From the NCBI GenBank assembly GCA_027604705.1, contig JADHYV010000010.1, forward strand, positions 310,001-374,000: 64,000 bases of DNA. The letters run 5' to 3'. Position numbers and translations under genes: made by a program. The stretch is from Allomyces arbusculus (lineage: Eukaryota; Blastocladiomycota; Blastocladiomycetes; Blastocladiales; Blastocladiaceae). How positions within the stretch are numbered: position 1 is the first letter of the stretch; every line of letters begins with the position of its first letter. The notes under the pieces are model-generated. The model saw nothing but the letters and a program-made list of their open reading frames with translations. It made no database searches and was not told the DNA's origin. This document shows positions 1 through 11,180 of this stretch, piece by piece.

Positions 1-1240
1 CGGTGCTGTCGATCACGAGCAATTCAAGTCGCACCTCGGCGGCAATTATGAGCCGCGCGCCGAGCAATGTGTTTTCCAAGCCGAGGCTCTGTACGTCTTT
101 GTGTATCTCGTCTTGACTTGCACCACCGGCGCTGACGCTGGTGCTTTATTGTTCTCAAAAGGCGCCAAGAATTGTGTCGACCGCTTTCGCGAAATTGTGG
201 CGCCACTCCCGCGCACAGTCCAGGACCTCGAGACCGACCGCGCGAGCCGCGCGTCCGCGCCCACGCACTCGTCGACCCGCGCGCTCGATGGCACGTCGCG
301 ATCGGCCAAGAGCGTGTCGGGCGTCCCATGGGCATCAACGACGACGCATCCGCCGCTGCCGACCGCCGAGGAAGTGACCTGGCTTTCAAACATGGTCACG
401 TCAATGCACACGCTGCTGCGCCCGGCGGCCCCCACGGCCCTGTCGCTCGATGACAATGCCGTGTACGAGCGGCTGATGCGTCGCGATCGCGAGTGGGACG
501 AGCGGATTAACGACTTGATGCGCCGCGACACGTCGCGCGTGCCAGTACCGCTGACCGAGGCCATGGAGGCCGACGTCGACCGCGCCCTCGCGCACCCGAA
601 AGACGCGATTGTCGTGACGCTCTTCGGCGGAACAACTTTGGTGGGCGCGGATTTCGCGACTTTACGCGACCGCGCGTGGCTCAACGACGAGATCATCAAT
701 GCCTACGGCAAGCTGATCATGGCGCGCGCGCAGAGCAATACGGCCTTGCCCAAGCTGCACTTCTTCAATTCCTTTTTCTACCCGAAAATCCGCGACTACG
801 GCCACAAGCAAGTCGCGCGATGGACCAAGAAATTCGACTTGTTTGCGGTTGACCTGGTCCTCTTCCCCGTGCACCTCGGCAACCACTGGTGTCTTGGGTG
901 CGTCAATTTTCGCCGCAAACGCATCGAGTACTACGACTCGCTGCACGGATCGACGGGACCCTATTTCGCGACCGTGCGCAAGTACCTGGACACGGAGTAC
1001 CGCGCCAAGAAGGGTGGGGCTGCGTTTGATTTTGCCGGGTGGGACGAGTATTACCCGCTGGCGCCGGGTGACGGGCAGGTCCCGCGCCAGTTGAATTATT
1101 ATGATTGCGGCGTCTTCACGTGCGCGTTCATGGACCATGTCGCGAGACAGGAGGAGCAATGGGGGTTTACGCAGACGAGCATGGGGTATTGGCGCCGCCG
1201 CATCACGTACGAGCTCGTAACGGGCAAGATGCTGGAGTGA
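1..1240 (+). CDS. ULP1: Ulp1-type SUMO protease (C48), 5' end possibly outside window
   Basis: Cysteine protease of the Ulp1/SENP family, which matures SUMO and removes it from targets, usually at the nuclear envelope. Exons are up to 90 and 162-1240; the 71-nt intron starts GTACGT and has a CTGAC branch site. The C-terminal 210 residues hold the whole catalytic domain: the entry motif RAWLNDEIINAY, catalytic His in NHWCLG (about residue 256 counting from the ATG at 48), Asp in YYDSL (about 273), and the oxyanion Gln and catalytic Cys in PRQLNYYDCGVF (Cys about 329). The frame is open upstream of the ATG at 48 to the window edge, so the true start may lie outside. The region before the protease domain (first ~190 residues) is poorly conserved, as is usual in this family. 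Family call is firm; Ulp1 rather than Ulp2 is an inference from the compact domain near the C-terminus. Confidence 0.9.
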   Translation, partial: GAVDHEQFKSHLGGNYEPRAEQCVFQAEALYVFVYLVLTCTTGADAGALLFSKGAKNCVDRFREIVAPLPRTVQDLETDRASRASAPTHSSTRALDGTSRSAKSVSGVPWASTTTHPPLPTAEEVTWLSNMVTSMHTLLRPAAPTALSLDDNAVYERLMRRDREWDERINDLMRRDTSRVPVPLTEAMEADVDRALAHPKDAIVVTLFGGTTLVGADFATLRDRAWLNDEIINAYGKLIMARAQSNTALPKLHFFNSFFYPKIRDYGHKQVARWTKKFDLFAVDLVLFPVHLGNHWCLGCVNFRRKRIEYYDSLHGSTGPYFATVRKYLDTEYRAKKGGAAFDFAGWDEYYPLAPGDGQVPRQLNYYDCGVFTCAFMDHVARQEEQWGFTQTSMGYWRRRITYELVTGKMLE

Positions 1241-1502
1241 TGATGCGCGTGCGTGGGTACGGGCGCGGGGGAAGGGGTGTGGGCGGATTTGTATCAAATA
1301 GGACGCCGCTTTGTGATTGATTCTCTGGATGGTGGTTGCTCTGCTGGAGATACGCCGTTGCACCAAGCATTCCCCGCCGCTCGACGTGGGGCGAGATTAG
1401 AGGTGAGCAACTGGAATCAACCAGCAAGCGAGGTAAAAAAACACGGACACTAGATTGAAAAATATGAAAAAGAAAAATCTTCAACAAACACACCCCACTC
1501 AA

Positions 1503-2073
1503 CTAGAATCCGCGTTCGGTCAAGAACTGGCGCAATTGCGGCACGACGTAGCCCTTGATCTTGATCTGGTTCGTGGTCGTGTTGTAGGCCACGGTCCAGT
1601 CCGGGAATTCGGCGCGGATCTGTTCGGCGAGCACCTGGAGATGAAACACGATCGTTCGCACAATCGTCAGCGGCCGCCAGGCAGGAGTGTCGAGTCCGAG
1701 CGGGTGTGATCATCCAAATTCGACGATGGCCGAAAACGAACGACGCAGCCGCATCGCACGTCTCGAAAGCAATCACCACGCCGGCGAAGGTGGGCGCGCA
1801 TACCTTGCCGTTACCCTCAATCCTGCGCACAAAGGTTGCGCACTGCGTGCCCTTGTACGTGTATCGCGGGTAGACGGGCAGTTGCAAACCCGGCTTGGTG
1901 CGGTGGACAAAGTAGGGCACGCGGTACTCGAGCACAGTTGCTACGAAAAGCAGCGAATCGGGGCGTTGGTGTTGGTTTGGTTGATAGTTTCATTGTTGCT
2001 GCTCGCAAGATTGATCCATACGCGGCGCGGCCGCGGCCGTCGAGTAGAGGCGGTGGGCAAGGCGGCTGAACAT
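1503..2073 (-). CDS. IMG2: Mitochondrial large-subunit ribosomal protein mL49 (Img2)
   Basis: Three exons on the minus strand: 2022-2073, 1804-1940 and 1503-1634, all in phase, giving 106 residues. Exon 1 encodes a typical mitochondrial presequence (MFSRLAHRLYSTAAAA) rich in Arg and Ala without acids. The mature part has the mL49 core: PYFVHRTKPGLQLPVY, then FVRRIEGNGK, then WTVAYNTTTNQIKIKGY and the terminal LRQFLTERGF. Introns are 81 and 169 nt, both GT-AG; the second has a CTGAC branch site. The unspliced frame looks like a meaningless 161-aa ORF, and only splicing restores the conserved C-terminus. It is a structural protein of the mitochondrial 54S/39S subunit. It is transcribed away from the next gene at 2688. 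Confidence 0.88.
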
Positions 2074-2687
2074 CGTGACGGTCCGCTCGGCGAGAATCGT
2101 TTGCGTCAAGTTGCAGTGGAGGCCGAGATTTTTGTCGTTGGCGACGTTGATGCTCGCAAGGCCAGCAAATGATTTGCAGATTGAAGCAGTTGAAACAGCA
2201 TCGTTGGAACAGGCTGTGCACGTGACAATGATCAACTCGCGACCTGCGCTTGCAGGCCGCTCGCGGGCTGCCAACGTTGTCACTGTCGATGCAAGTCTGT
2301 TTCTCTTCCTTTCAAACCGTCTGCGTGGAAAGCTACCAAGAATGGGCCGAGTCGAATTCGAATCTCGTTCCTGGCGACATGTTATTACCACGTCAACGTA
2401 AGGCTCGAACAGGGTGTGGCGCCGGTTTCGCGCATCGTCGAGTTGTCGACACACGCCTGCACGGTTCGGCTGCCAACGATGAATCGAAAACGCTTGGCGT
2501 TGCTTTTCTCTCTCTCTCTCGTTGACGGCCTCGACCTGGGCGACACACTGCTGCACTTTCACCTCGCCCCGCGACAACTCGCTGCAAAAAGCACGCTCGC
2601 CCCTCTGCCAAACGTCCGCTGCGATTGCCAGCAAAATCGAGCCAATTCGCCCTTCCCCCAACATCAAGCACCCATTTATTCAGCAAC
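2074..2687. promoter_or_regulatory. Divergent intergenic region between mL49 (-) and the COPI-associated gene (+)
   Basis: Shared upstream region of two divergent genes. It contains a short CT repeat near 2510-2520. ORFs here do not carry protein-like sequence. No specific motif can be defended. Confidence 0.4.
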
Positions 2688-3662
2688 ATGGCCATTGCTG
2701 TCGATCGTGATCTTGTCGTGCGCGGAATCAACATCCTGTCGGGTTTCTTGCTGTTGGTATGAGCAAATTGCATGTTGCTTGCCTGCTCGCGTCGCACTCG
2801 GGCTCGCTTTTGCTTACCATACGAGCGCCACCCGTCCTCGCGCCCTCACCGCGACCACGACACCGGATCGTGCTTTGTCGAATTCAGGTGGCCGGCATTT
2901 TGAACCTACTGTGGTATTCGTTGCAGCTGGCGATTGTGATGGGCTGCTATGCCATGTACGCGCGCGTTCTCGTTACTGTCGCGCCGTCACGTGCGAAAAT
3001 TGATCTATTTTGGTGGCCGCTTCAGTTTCTTTGCGGCCGTAATTATTGGGCTCGAGTTTGATATTGCGCTGCCAATTGCAAAGCACCCGGCGCTGAGCTT
3101 TTTGATGGACTGGCTGGGTGCGTTCTTGCCGCTTGTCGCCATGATCACGTTGCGTTGAGCTCGCAGTTTGACGGACTGACCGCGCTTCTCTACCTGACAA
3201 TTCGTTGCGTAGGCCGTGGTTTCTGTACGTTACGCCCCGCCCCCTCTCTGCGCCGCGATCTTCTCCACCGCCGCGCTCTTCTCCACCGCCACGCTCTTCT
3301 TCACTGCCGCGCTCTACCCCGCTGCGTCGTTTGCAAACATGAGCGCTGATTGTCATGCATCGCGCGCGTAGTTTACCTGTTCTGGGGTTGCCTCGTGATC
3401 CGCCCGACAGGCTACTTTGGTACGCCTTTTTTCACGGCATCATCGTTTTATCTCCCTGATTCAATTGACGAACCGCGTCGCCACAACTCTCTTAGCGTTT
3501 GCCGGCATTGTCCTGATCCTGGTCGGGGTGTTCTACATCGTCGTTCACTTTTTCGTGCCGTCGTGGCCGTCGGCGGCTGTGACGCGTGGCAGTGCGCGCT
3601 CGGCCAACACGACGACGCCGGCGCCGCCCACGGTGCCGCCGCGCGGGGCGAACGCGGCGTGA
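2688..3662 (+). CDS. COPI-associated / Tvp15-like four-TM Golgi membrane protein
   Basis: Six exons: 2688-2756, 2888-2955, 3026-3117, 3213-3224, 3372-3419 and 3496-3662. They give 151 residues, all in phase. The protein has four hydrophobic segments (around ILSGFLLLVAGILNLLWYSL, AIVMGCYAIFFAAVIIGLEF, GRGFFYLFWGCLVI and AGIVLILVGVFYIVVHFF) and a short Pro/Thr/Ala tail. The order and the LGRGFFYLF motif before TM3 match the COPI-associated protein family, which includes yeast Tvp15, a Golgi/late-endosome membrane protein of about 143 aa. Exon 4 is only 12 nt and encodes part of the conserved GRGF motif; omitting it breaks the frame. Introns are 131, 70, 95, 147 and 76 nt, all GT-AG. The membrane topology and family are well supported; one-to-one orthology with Tvp15 is not shown. 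Confidence 0.82.
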
Positions 3663-5124
3663 GCGCGACTATACAAGGTCGAGTATAGAGGAAAAGGCCA
3701 AAAGAGTGGGGGGTCTTTGTTTCGCCCGTGGACGAGGCTGTCGCGGTGCTTCTAGTCGACCAGCGCGTTCGTTTGCGGATCCTTTGCTGGGTTGATTTGT
3801 TTTTTAACGTCGCGTTGCGCAACGTTCAGTGCGTCCAGAATATATAGACCGAGTGGTTGGGGTTTGCTTGCGATTGGCAGCGATGCCGTTCATCCGCTGA
3901 TCTCGAGTCCTGCATGCAGGTCAGGGACCTGATTTTCAAGACGGAATGGCCCAAGACATGGGGCAGCTTGCGGCGCGAGCCGTGTTCGCTGTCACCGAGC
4001 CGAGCAATTCAAAGGCAGGCAATGCAGCGCGTTGGTTGTTGTCGACCAGGGTGTGTGATGGAAAACCGGTTTTGTTCGGGAGTTGGTTGGTGGAGGCGCA
4101 GGCCCCGGTTGCAGCTCGCGCCACAGTCGGAAGAACTCGGAGTCACTTTTCCAGGGGCGAAAATCGCGGCACGCGCGTGCATTGTTTTGCAACCTGCAGC
4201 CAACTCGAAAAACGAATCGCCGAGAACAAAAAGCAAAATGTGGACCCAGTCTCTCCGCTGCTTGCTGCTGCTGCTACAGTTCCCTTTTGCCTTGAAAATA
4301 CTGTGCTTCAAAGGCGTACAAATTGGTCGCTTGTCATGAGGTCACGGCGGCGCCCGCAAGTCATTCGGCTGCCTCAAGCTCGCTTTGCTTTGTGCACTTC
4401 TTTCCGCCTGTCCTACCACCGAGGAGTTGCTCTTACGATGGTCCAATAAACTAAGTCCAAAAAACAAGTCCAAAGAAACCCGAAAAATCTTTGTTACAAC
4501 ATATCGAGGTGATTTTTTGGCGTTGAAAGTTATGCTGAAGGAACGCTGAAACAGCCCACGCGCGGCAAAAACATTAACAAACGTCATTGAGCAGGCGACC
4601 GCCGACCAGCGTGAAATCAAGACGAGGCGGGGATCGCACTCCAACAGAGGAAGAAAAACAGATCGCCTGACGTTTCTTGCCAACTCTGCGTCGAAAACGC
4701 CGATGCCCCAAAATCGCCATGCGGAGGGCGAGGCGATAGAGCATGGCTGAAGTGGCGGCCGGCCAGCAGCGAGCAGCGATTGGTCGAGCGGGCAACACTT
4801 CCCTTGGCGGCATGCGTGTGCTCGCGAGTCGAACCCGGCACGCGCCGACGCCGACCCGGCGTCGACAACAACACCATCGAACAGCGACCTCCAGCGACGC
4901 CATGGCCGACCCGACCCGCGACGGCACCCGCGACGGCCCGCGACCCGAAACGGGGCCTCCGTGATCTCCCCCGCGCGCTTGCCCCCTGGTCCTTGCGCCC
5001 AGACATAAATGCGCTCCTCCCCCCGCTTCGCTGCTCAGGTTACCCGACCAGCTGTCGCCCCCCTCGACCTTCTCCCGTCGCCGCCTCTGATCGCTCTTGC
5101 CCCGCCTCGTCGCCACCGTCCGCC
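3663..5124. other. Intergenic, no gene recognised
   Basis: About 1.46 kb. Open frames up to 167 codons exist on both strands (for example 3946-4449), but their translations have no recognisable domain and no splice pattern that extends them. The last 400 nt are pyrimidine-rich, as expected for the promoter and leader of the next gene. Confidence 0.5.
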
Positions 5125-6094
5125 ATGGCCTCGCTTGTGATCCCAGCCTGCCCGCCGCCGTCGACCGCTTCCCGCCTCGCTACCGCTGCTGTCGCGGCGG
5201 TGCGTGCCGCTCAGCCCAACACAAGTACGGCTCCACCGACTCCGCGGTTTGTTACACAAGCGGTGCTGCCCGGTGCCGTGCCTGTGCTGATTCGCGCCGG
5301 TGACATTGTCCTGGCCGTGCCCGTCAACGCCGACTCAAACCAAACGGCCGCCTCGTCGCTCGAGTACGCGAGCGTATGCGCGCTCTTAATCGACGCGCAG
5401 GGTGGGGCCTGGTGGCGCCGCCAAGCACTGCTGCCGCGCGTTGCGGGCACCCATGTCCATTTTTACCCGGGCGCGCCCTCGCCGCGGTGGGAGCCCCTTG
5501 CGCGCGTCTCGCGCGTCGTCGTGTCCAAGGCTGCGCTCCCGGCCGTCGCTGCTGCCGCGGCTGCCGTCGCTGCCGGGGCTGCTGCGGAGCCGACGTCCCC
5601 TATTTCGACTTCGCTGTCGCCGCCGCGCCGGTACCACCCGTACCTGCGCGCCAAGACGCCCACCTCGCCGAACCGTTCATCGCGAGCGCTAACGCCGCCG
5701 CAAACGCCGACGCACCTGCACCACCCGACGCCGAGCCCGACGCCCTCGCCCAAGCTGCTGCCGCCGACACTCGTCAATGCGCCCGCGCCCGGTCCACTCA
5801 TGCCAACGTCGACGTCGTCGACTGCATCGTCGCCGGTACTCCCACCGCTCGCACTGCCCGCGCCCGCCATCTCGCGCGCCGGTTCCGCGTCCCCTGTGGC
5901 GCCTTCGCGCGGCAGCATCCAGTTCCTGCTCTCGCCCATGGACGCAAGTGCCGACCTCGGCGACGATGACGTGGAGGTCGAGGACGACGAGTCGGTCGCG
6001 GCCACGGTCGCGATTCGACAACAGGACAATGTTGACGACGACCAGAATCGAGACGCGGCGGCGGTGGTGGTGGCAGGGGACGTGGTCCCAGTCC

Positions 6095-6127
<33 letters not shown>

Positions 6128-6201
6128 GCGAGGAGGGCCCGTCCGTCTCGGACGCGCTCCTGCTCGTGGGGTTTGCTGCGCAGGCCGCGCGCAACTCGTA
6201 A
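5125..6201 (+). CDS. Hypothetical Ser/Pro/Ala-rich protein with poly-Ala tract
   Basis: Single-exon frame of 358 residues from an ATG in good context (CGCCATGG). The frame stays open upstream to 4780, so an earlier start is possible, but that part reads like leader sequence. Residues ~30-140 are the most ordinary-looking (contains PVLIRAGDIVLAVPV, then a Trp pair, HVHFYPG and VSRVVVSKAAL) and could be a small globular domain. The middle is a disordered Ser/Thr/Pro linker with many SP and TP sites (SPPRRYHPY, TPTSPNRSS, LTPPQTPTH), possible targets of proline-directed kinases. Near the C-terminus is an acidic run (DDDVEVEDDE) and an alanine tract encoded by GCC repeats at 6097-6126. The tail ends SDALLLVGFAAQAARNS. 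I do not recognise a family; a cell-cycle type repressor was considered but not supported. Confidence 0.55.
6097..6126 (+). repeat. (GCC)10 trinucleotide repeat coding for poly-Ala
   Basis: Ten perfect GCC units in frame inside the hypothetical gene at 5125-6201. Length polymorphism between strains is likely. Confidence 0.9.
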
Positions 6202-7799
6202 ATCTGTGCGCGTGCCTCATTTTGTCATTTTCTTGGTATTCTTTTCGTTCTGTCGTTGGCGATCTGGGTTTTTTCAGTCCATCCTTGTGTTGCCTTTCTC
6301 CGCCGTGTGCCGCCTCGCCGCGTGCCGCAAACCGTGTCCGCACGACCCATGCGTGCGCGTGCATCGAAGGCCGCGTGACGAACCATGAACGGCGCCGTTG
6401 CGTGCTCCTGTCAGGCGGTGGCCCCAGGTCTGGCGGGTCGCCTGCTCTTTTTTGATCCCCGAGTTGATGCAATTCTTGTTGTAAAGCCTTTGAACAGACT
6501 ACAAAGCAGTAAACGTTATCCACTTGTCTCGCTCTTGAATATTTCAGCGTCGTTCGCAAAGTGTTGCTCAGCACCGGCAGGCCTCGAGCGGGGAAGTCGC
6601 GACTGCAACACTGCCTGCTTTGGGGTGCCGCCCTGCTTCGTGGTACAATTACAGACTATTGTTTCTATCCTTATTTCGTCTGAGTACAAGGAGCCACGTC
6701 TTACGCTCACGACAGACAGCAGCGAGGCCGCAACACTGGCCGGATCACTTGGCATCAAACGATGGTCGCCGAGTGCTATGCACACCTTGTCTCGACACTA
6801 TGTCATTTGAAACCGCGCGAATAATGGATTATCAGCTCCTGAGTGTCACTGGCTATCGATTCTGGAACAACAATACTAGCTCATACTCTTCACAGTCTGT
6901 TCTTGGTTTGAACGTCCTGCATCGTGTGCACCTCCTATTTTGGGCAAAGGGACACACACCATCACGTTGATGGATCGAAAGTACAATGCTGCCTCTGTCG
7001 CAACTCGCCATCATATTGATGGCCGAGGACTCTCTGTGCGTGCACCCATCTTGACGACCGACCGTGATTATTTTTCGCCGAATCTGTACACACGTTCCTC
7101 TCCGCGCCCAAGGATGGAAATTGATGAATGCGAACTGTCGCGTCGCTGCTAGCCGACTACAACAGGCACTACGACTTGCCCTCGAAAAATTGAGAAGGTT
7201 GCCGCTCTTGCATGCCAGTAGTTGACGACTTTTGCAGACGTCACAGTGCGACCGCTGATGCACGGGCAGTTCATTTCACTGTGGTCGAATTCCTGATGAC
7301 CGGCGAACTGCTTCGACGTGGTCACCTCGACACAGCATGGTGCAAGATTAATGTGGACTCGCTTGTGCGCTCACGCGTGCGCCGATGCGGAGGAGCGGAA
7401 AATTTAAGGAAGAGGGCAAAAGCAGTGCGCGCGCGTGGTGGCCGTCGAGAGCAAAATCGCGGCGGGTTCCGTTGCTTTCGCTACATGACTTCCGTTGCGC
7501 AACGGGCAGCCGCCTCCCACCGTGGCCGAGTTCGCCACACCGGCCCTCACACCCAGCGCCAACGAAGCAACGCCGACTTCAACCACGACCATCGCGCCGC
7601 TACTCGTCTCTTCTCTCCTCGCCCGCCCCGTCCAGCTCCACTCTTTGCCACTCTGCTCAAGCTCGCTCACGCGCGCGCCGAGGACCGACGCCCAACCGAG
7701 CAGCTCCTTCGCCGTCGCGCCTGCCGTACTCTACGACTTCATCTCGCACGCCGTTGCTGCTCTCTCGTTTTCGCCAACCGCAACCGCACCCGCGAAAAA
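6202..7799. other. Intergenic, no gene recognised
   Basis: About 1.6 kb between two plus-strand genes. Base composition drops in 6480-7200 and rises again before 7800. Frames are short and unlike protein. The last 300 nt are rich in CT runs and are probably promoter and 5' UTR of the GT31 gene. Confidence 0.5.
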
Positions 7800-9491
7800 A
7801 TGTCCAAGCCGGGCGCGCACCCCGAGTCGCACGGCCGGTTTGGTGGCCCGTCGCGCGTCATGTTCCTGCTGGTTGTCGCCATGGCACTGTTTATCGCCGT
7901 GGGCCTCCACGGCAAGCAAGGACCCGCCTATGTCAAGTCGCCCGCTGCCGCGACACTCGATGATGTGACAACGAACGCTGGCTCGCTCGTGGCGCCGTCT
8001 ATCCTCGACGGCAAGGACGGCTTGGCCCACCCGACTGCAGCTGTGCCAGCACCGGCACCCGTCAAGGGCAAGGGCAAGGTCATGCCCAACAATCTGGCAA
8101 CAAACGCCAACGCGGCCAGTGGACCAGATGCCAACGAGGACCAGCCGGCGTCGCCGCTCGCGGGCCAATTCGACCCGTCGGCCGCGAACCCCGCCGAGGA
8201 CGACGTGGCCAATGGCGACGCGCCCGCTACCAAGAATTCGGCGCCGCCCGCACCGGCGCAACCTGCTCCCCCCGCACCGCCCGCACCACGGTACCCGCCG
8301 CCTCTCGCCGAGCGCGGCCCGCTCTTTAGCAACTTGCCCGAGTGCACGACATGCACGCTGCTCGTCGTGGTGCCGACTTCCTACAACGACCTCGAAAATA
8401 ACTACCGCGCGACGGTGCGCTCCACGTGGGGCGCGCTGCTGCGCACGCTGCAACACAAGTCTCCGCACATCGCCGCGCCCGCCAATGCGACGGCCAAGTT
8501 GCTCTTCTTTGTCGGGACCAAGGGGCTCGACGCAACAGCGGCGGCCAAGCTGCGCGTTGAGGCCGACGAGCACAACGACTTGCAGCTGCTCGACTTTGAG
8601 GAGAGTTACCAGGGTCTTTCGGCCAAGATGGTGCTGATTCACGAGTGGATTCACGATAACCGCGCTGCGTTCCCGGAATTGCGGTTTGTCTTCAAGACCG
8701 ACACGGACGTGTGGTTCAATGTGCCGTCGCTCATGCAGCTCGTCGACAAGCACCGGCCGACGCAGACGATGATTGGGTTCAAGTACGTCAACAATGTGCG
8801 GCTGCTGAAAGGCAAGTGGGCCAACCCCGAGTTCTCGTCGCCCGTCTACCCGCAGGTACGTTTTCTTTGGCTCTCGTGTTTGCTATCACGGCCCCGTGCC
8901 GCCGGATAACAAAGTTTTGTGCGCCTGACTCTCTAGTACATGGCTGGTGCCGGCTACCTGCTCTCGCCCGATATCGCGTCGTGGGTCGCGACCAACGCGC
9001 GCGCCGGCTGGCTCAAGCCGTTGCCCAACGAGGACGCTGTACTTGGCATTTGGCTCGCCGGTTCGCCCGTCGAGTGGATTCACTCGAGCAAGTTCAAGCA
9101 CTTTGTCGACCCGCGCCGGCCCGGCCGCATCACGCGGCTGCACCCGTACCTGTGCAACGACGACGATATTCTCTTCCACCACCTCACCGACGACGGCATT
9201 CGCATTCTGCACCATTCGTTCCAGACGTGCGGGTCGCCGTGCGAGGCCACGTGCACGCAGCTCGAGCGCGAGGCCAAGGAACGCAAGGCCGACGACGCCG
9301 AGCGGCAACGACATGATCAGATTGCACATGCCGGTGGGAATGTCGCGGGTGGGGTCGTTCCGGGTGTCAATGTTGCGGGTGGGGTCATTCCTGGTGTCAA
9401 CATGGACGCGCCGGTACCGGCTGCTGCACCAGCTCCGGTCGTGCGCAAGCCGGCAGCAGCTGCAGCTGCACTGCCAGAAGGCATGCCGTGA
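7800..9491 (+). CDS. GT31-like (beta-1,3-galactosyltransferase/Fringe fold) type II membrane protein
   Basis: Two exons, 7800-8855 and 8937-9491, with an 81-nt intron; 536 residues. The ATG at 7800 precedes a single transmembrane anchor at residues 20-36 (VMFLLVVAMALFIAVG), then a Pro/Ala stem to ~175, then the catalytic domain. That domain starts with CTLLVVVPTSYNDLENNYR followed by RSTWGALL, has LLFFVGTKG, the metal-binding DxD in FKTDTDVWFN (about residue 300), then AGAGYLLSPDI and NEDAVLGIWLAG, the GT31 pattern in order. The topology predicts a Golgi enzyme adding galactose or a related sugar in beta-1,3 linkage; donor and acceptor cannot be read from sequence. The tail after ~480 is low complexity with two copies of a GGNVAGGVVPGVN-like unit and is probably disordered. 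Unspliced, the frame would stop soon after 8880. Confidence 0.85.
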
Positions 9492-11180
9492 TGTCCAGTC
9501 GCGGTCGTCGGCTGTGCTTGCTCTTTTCGTTGGTTCTCTTGTTTTTCTTCGCGGTGGAGACGGTCCTTGCAGCGCCGCGCGATTTGTTTGTTGCTTCATT
9601 TGCTCGCGGGCACTGCTGATGCTTGCCCTCCCCTTGGTGTGCCCCTGTCGTTTTCTTGTTCTCCCCCTCCCAGTGCGCGCACATCTCCTGTCCCGGCACC
9701 AGAAGGCGGGACAGGGCGCGAAGATTTGAATAAATGCACTTTAGATCTGGCTGTGATATTTTGAAGTTTTGGTTTGGGGATCACGCGTTGCGTTGACCTG
9801 GCCAGACGGTCAAAACGAAGGCTGAGCAGACCGCGGTCATGTGGTCGTGCGCAACGTCGCGTCCACTTTTCGCCATTTCGGCTTGGCAGCCCACGCCCAT
9901 CGCATTTCCACTTTCGCTTTTCCAGCGCCGCTTCGACTGCTCGCAACTTGCTGCATTGCGTTCTCCAGCACGCCTGCTGCCGGCTGGGACACTGCACGGG
10001 CACTCGAACCCAGCTGCTGTGCTCGCGGCCACGCTGTCGTGGCGGTGCTCGCCGACGGTGATCACAGCCAGCGCGGCCGTCAAGTCGAACACGGTGGGCG
10101 TTGGACCGGCATCGACGCTGTTCGCACGCCTCGCCTGGGCACGCCGCCGAACACCAAAATATACCGATAACGGGCCAGAGCGGCGGTGGGGACCTCGCCA
10201 CACTTTGCGCTCCAAGCTGGCCCTCGAACGTGGCCGCCACCCGGACCTGCAACCACGACGACACGGCGACACGCTGATCACGCGTCAACCCGCGCTCCGT
10301 CCGCGCGCTCGTTTGCTCGGTCGCTTCAGGCGCTTTCGCTCCCGTGTGGACTGCCATCCAACGGCGTCGTGTGGGTTTTTTTTTTTTTTTTTTTTTTTGC
10401 TGGACGTCAAGCACCGAAAAGGGAGAGCGCCAGGGCACCGGCAGACTTGCAGGGAGGGCCTGTCTTCTGTGGAGTGGCTCACGACGACCACACGACCACG
10501 GCTTGCCCGGCGCTCGTCGCGCGCTCGCGATCAACTGCAGTGTGCACGCAAGGTAGACGACGCCGACGACGTGGACTGTATTTTGCGAAGCAGAGGAAGT
10601 GGTCACGTCCGAACCCAACGCCGGTTTTTCATTAGGCGTGCACGCAGGAGCCGGCATTTTCGTGGATCAACCTGGACCCGTTGGTGGTCGCTGTTGCTCC
10701 ACCTCTTGCACCTCTTGCAAGTGGCGACCCGTTCTCCTCGGCACTCCCCCATCTTTCCTGCACACTCTGCTCGCTCTCGCCACGGCGCTCGTCTGACCCG
10801 ACCCAACACCACCCTCCACCACCGCCGCCCTCCTGCCCGCTCGCGAGCGTCGCCCCACCCGTCGCCCGTCTTGCGCTCGCCCGCCCGCCGTTTACCGCGG
10901 CTTCCGCTCTTCTGCTTCCTCCTCCTCGTCTTGCCCCCCCGCTTCCTTCATGCTTGCCCTCGCGCTCTCGCCCCGCCTGCCAAACTCCATCCTCCTTTGA
11001 GGCCTGCCCTGTCCGCTCCGTCATTGCGCTCGACCACGCCTGCGCCGCCCAGCCGCGCCCCGCAGCCCTCGACCACCCGCGCGCTCCAGATCACTCTCAC
11101 GCGCCCGCCCGCAGCAGCAGCAGCAGCCAGCCTACACGCACGCACCTGCGCACGCACCGTGCCCGCCAGCCCACCCGATC
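9492..11180. other. Intergenic, long uninterrupted frames but no recognised gene
   Basis: About 1.7 kb. A frame open on the plus strand from 9839 and one on the minus strand at 9596-10657 arise from high GC. Both run straight through the T23 tract (as poly-Phe or poly-Lys), so I do not treat them as genes. From 10700 on, the plus strand is a CT-rich stretch that is likely promoter and 5' UTR of the WNK-like kinase. Confidence 0.5.
10376..10398. repeat. T23 homopolymer tract
   Basis: Uninterrupted run of 23 T in the intergenic region; an equal-length run occurs at 37680-37702. Confidence 0.9.

Noticed and set aside
1450-1935. A 161-aa minus ORF read as a gene
   Set aside because: It is the unspliced middle of the mL49 gene; the intron turns its second half into the wrong phase.
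3857-4449. Overlapping plus frames of 160-167 codons
   Set aside because: No conserved motif, no splice extension, and three overlapping frames open at once, as expected by chance.
5125-6201. Naming the low-complexity protein as a Whi5/Nrm1-type repressor
   Set aside because: Only short TP-rich stretches resemble that family; the defining motif is not present.
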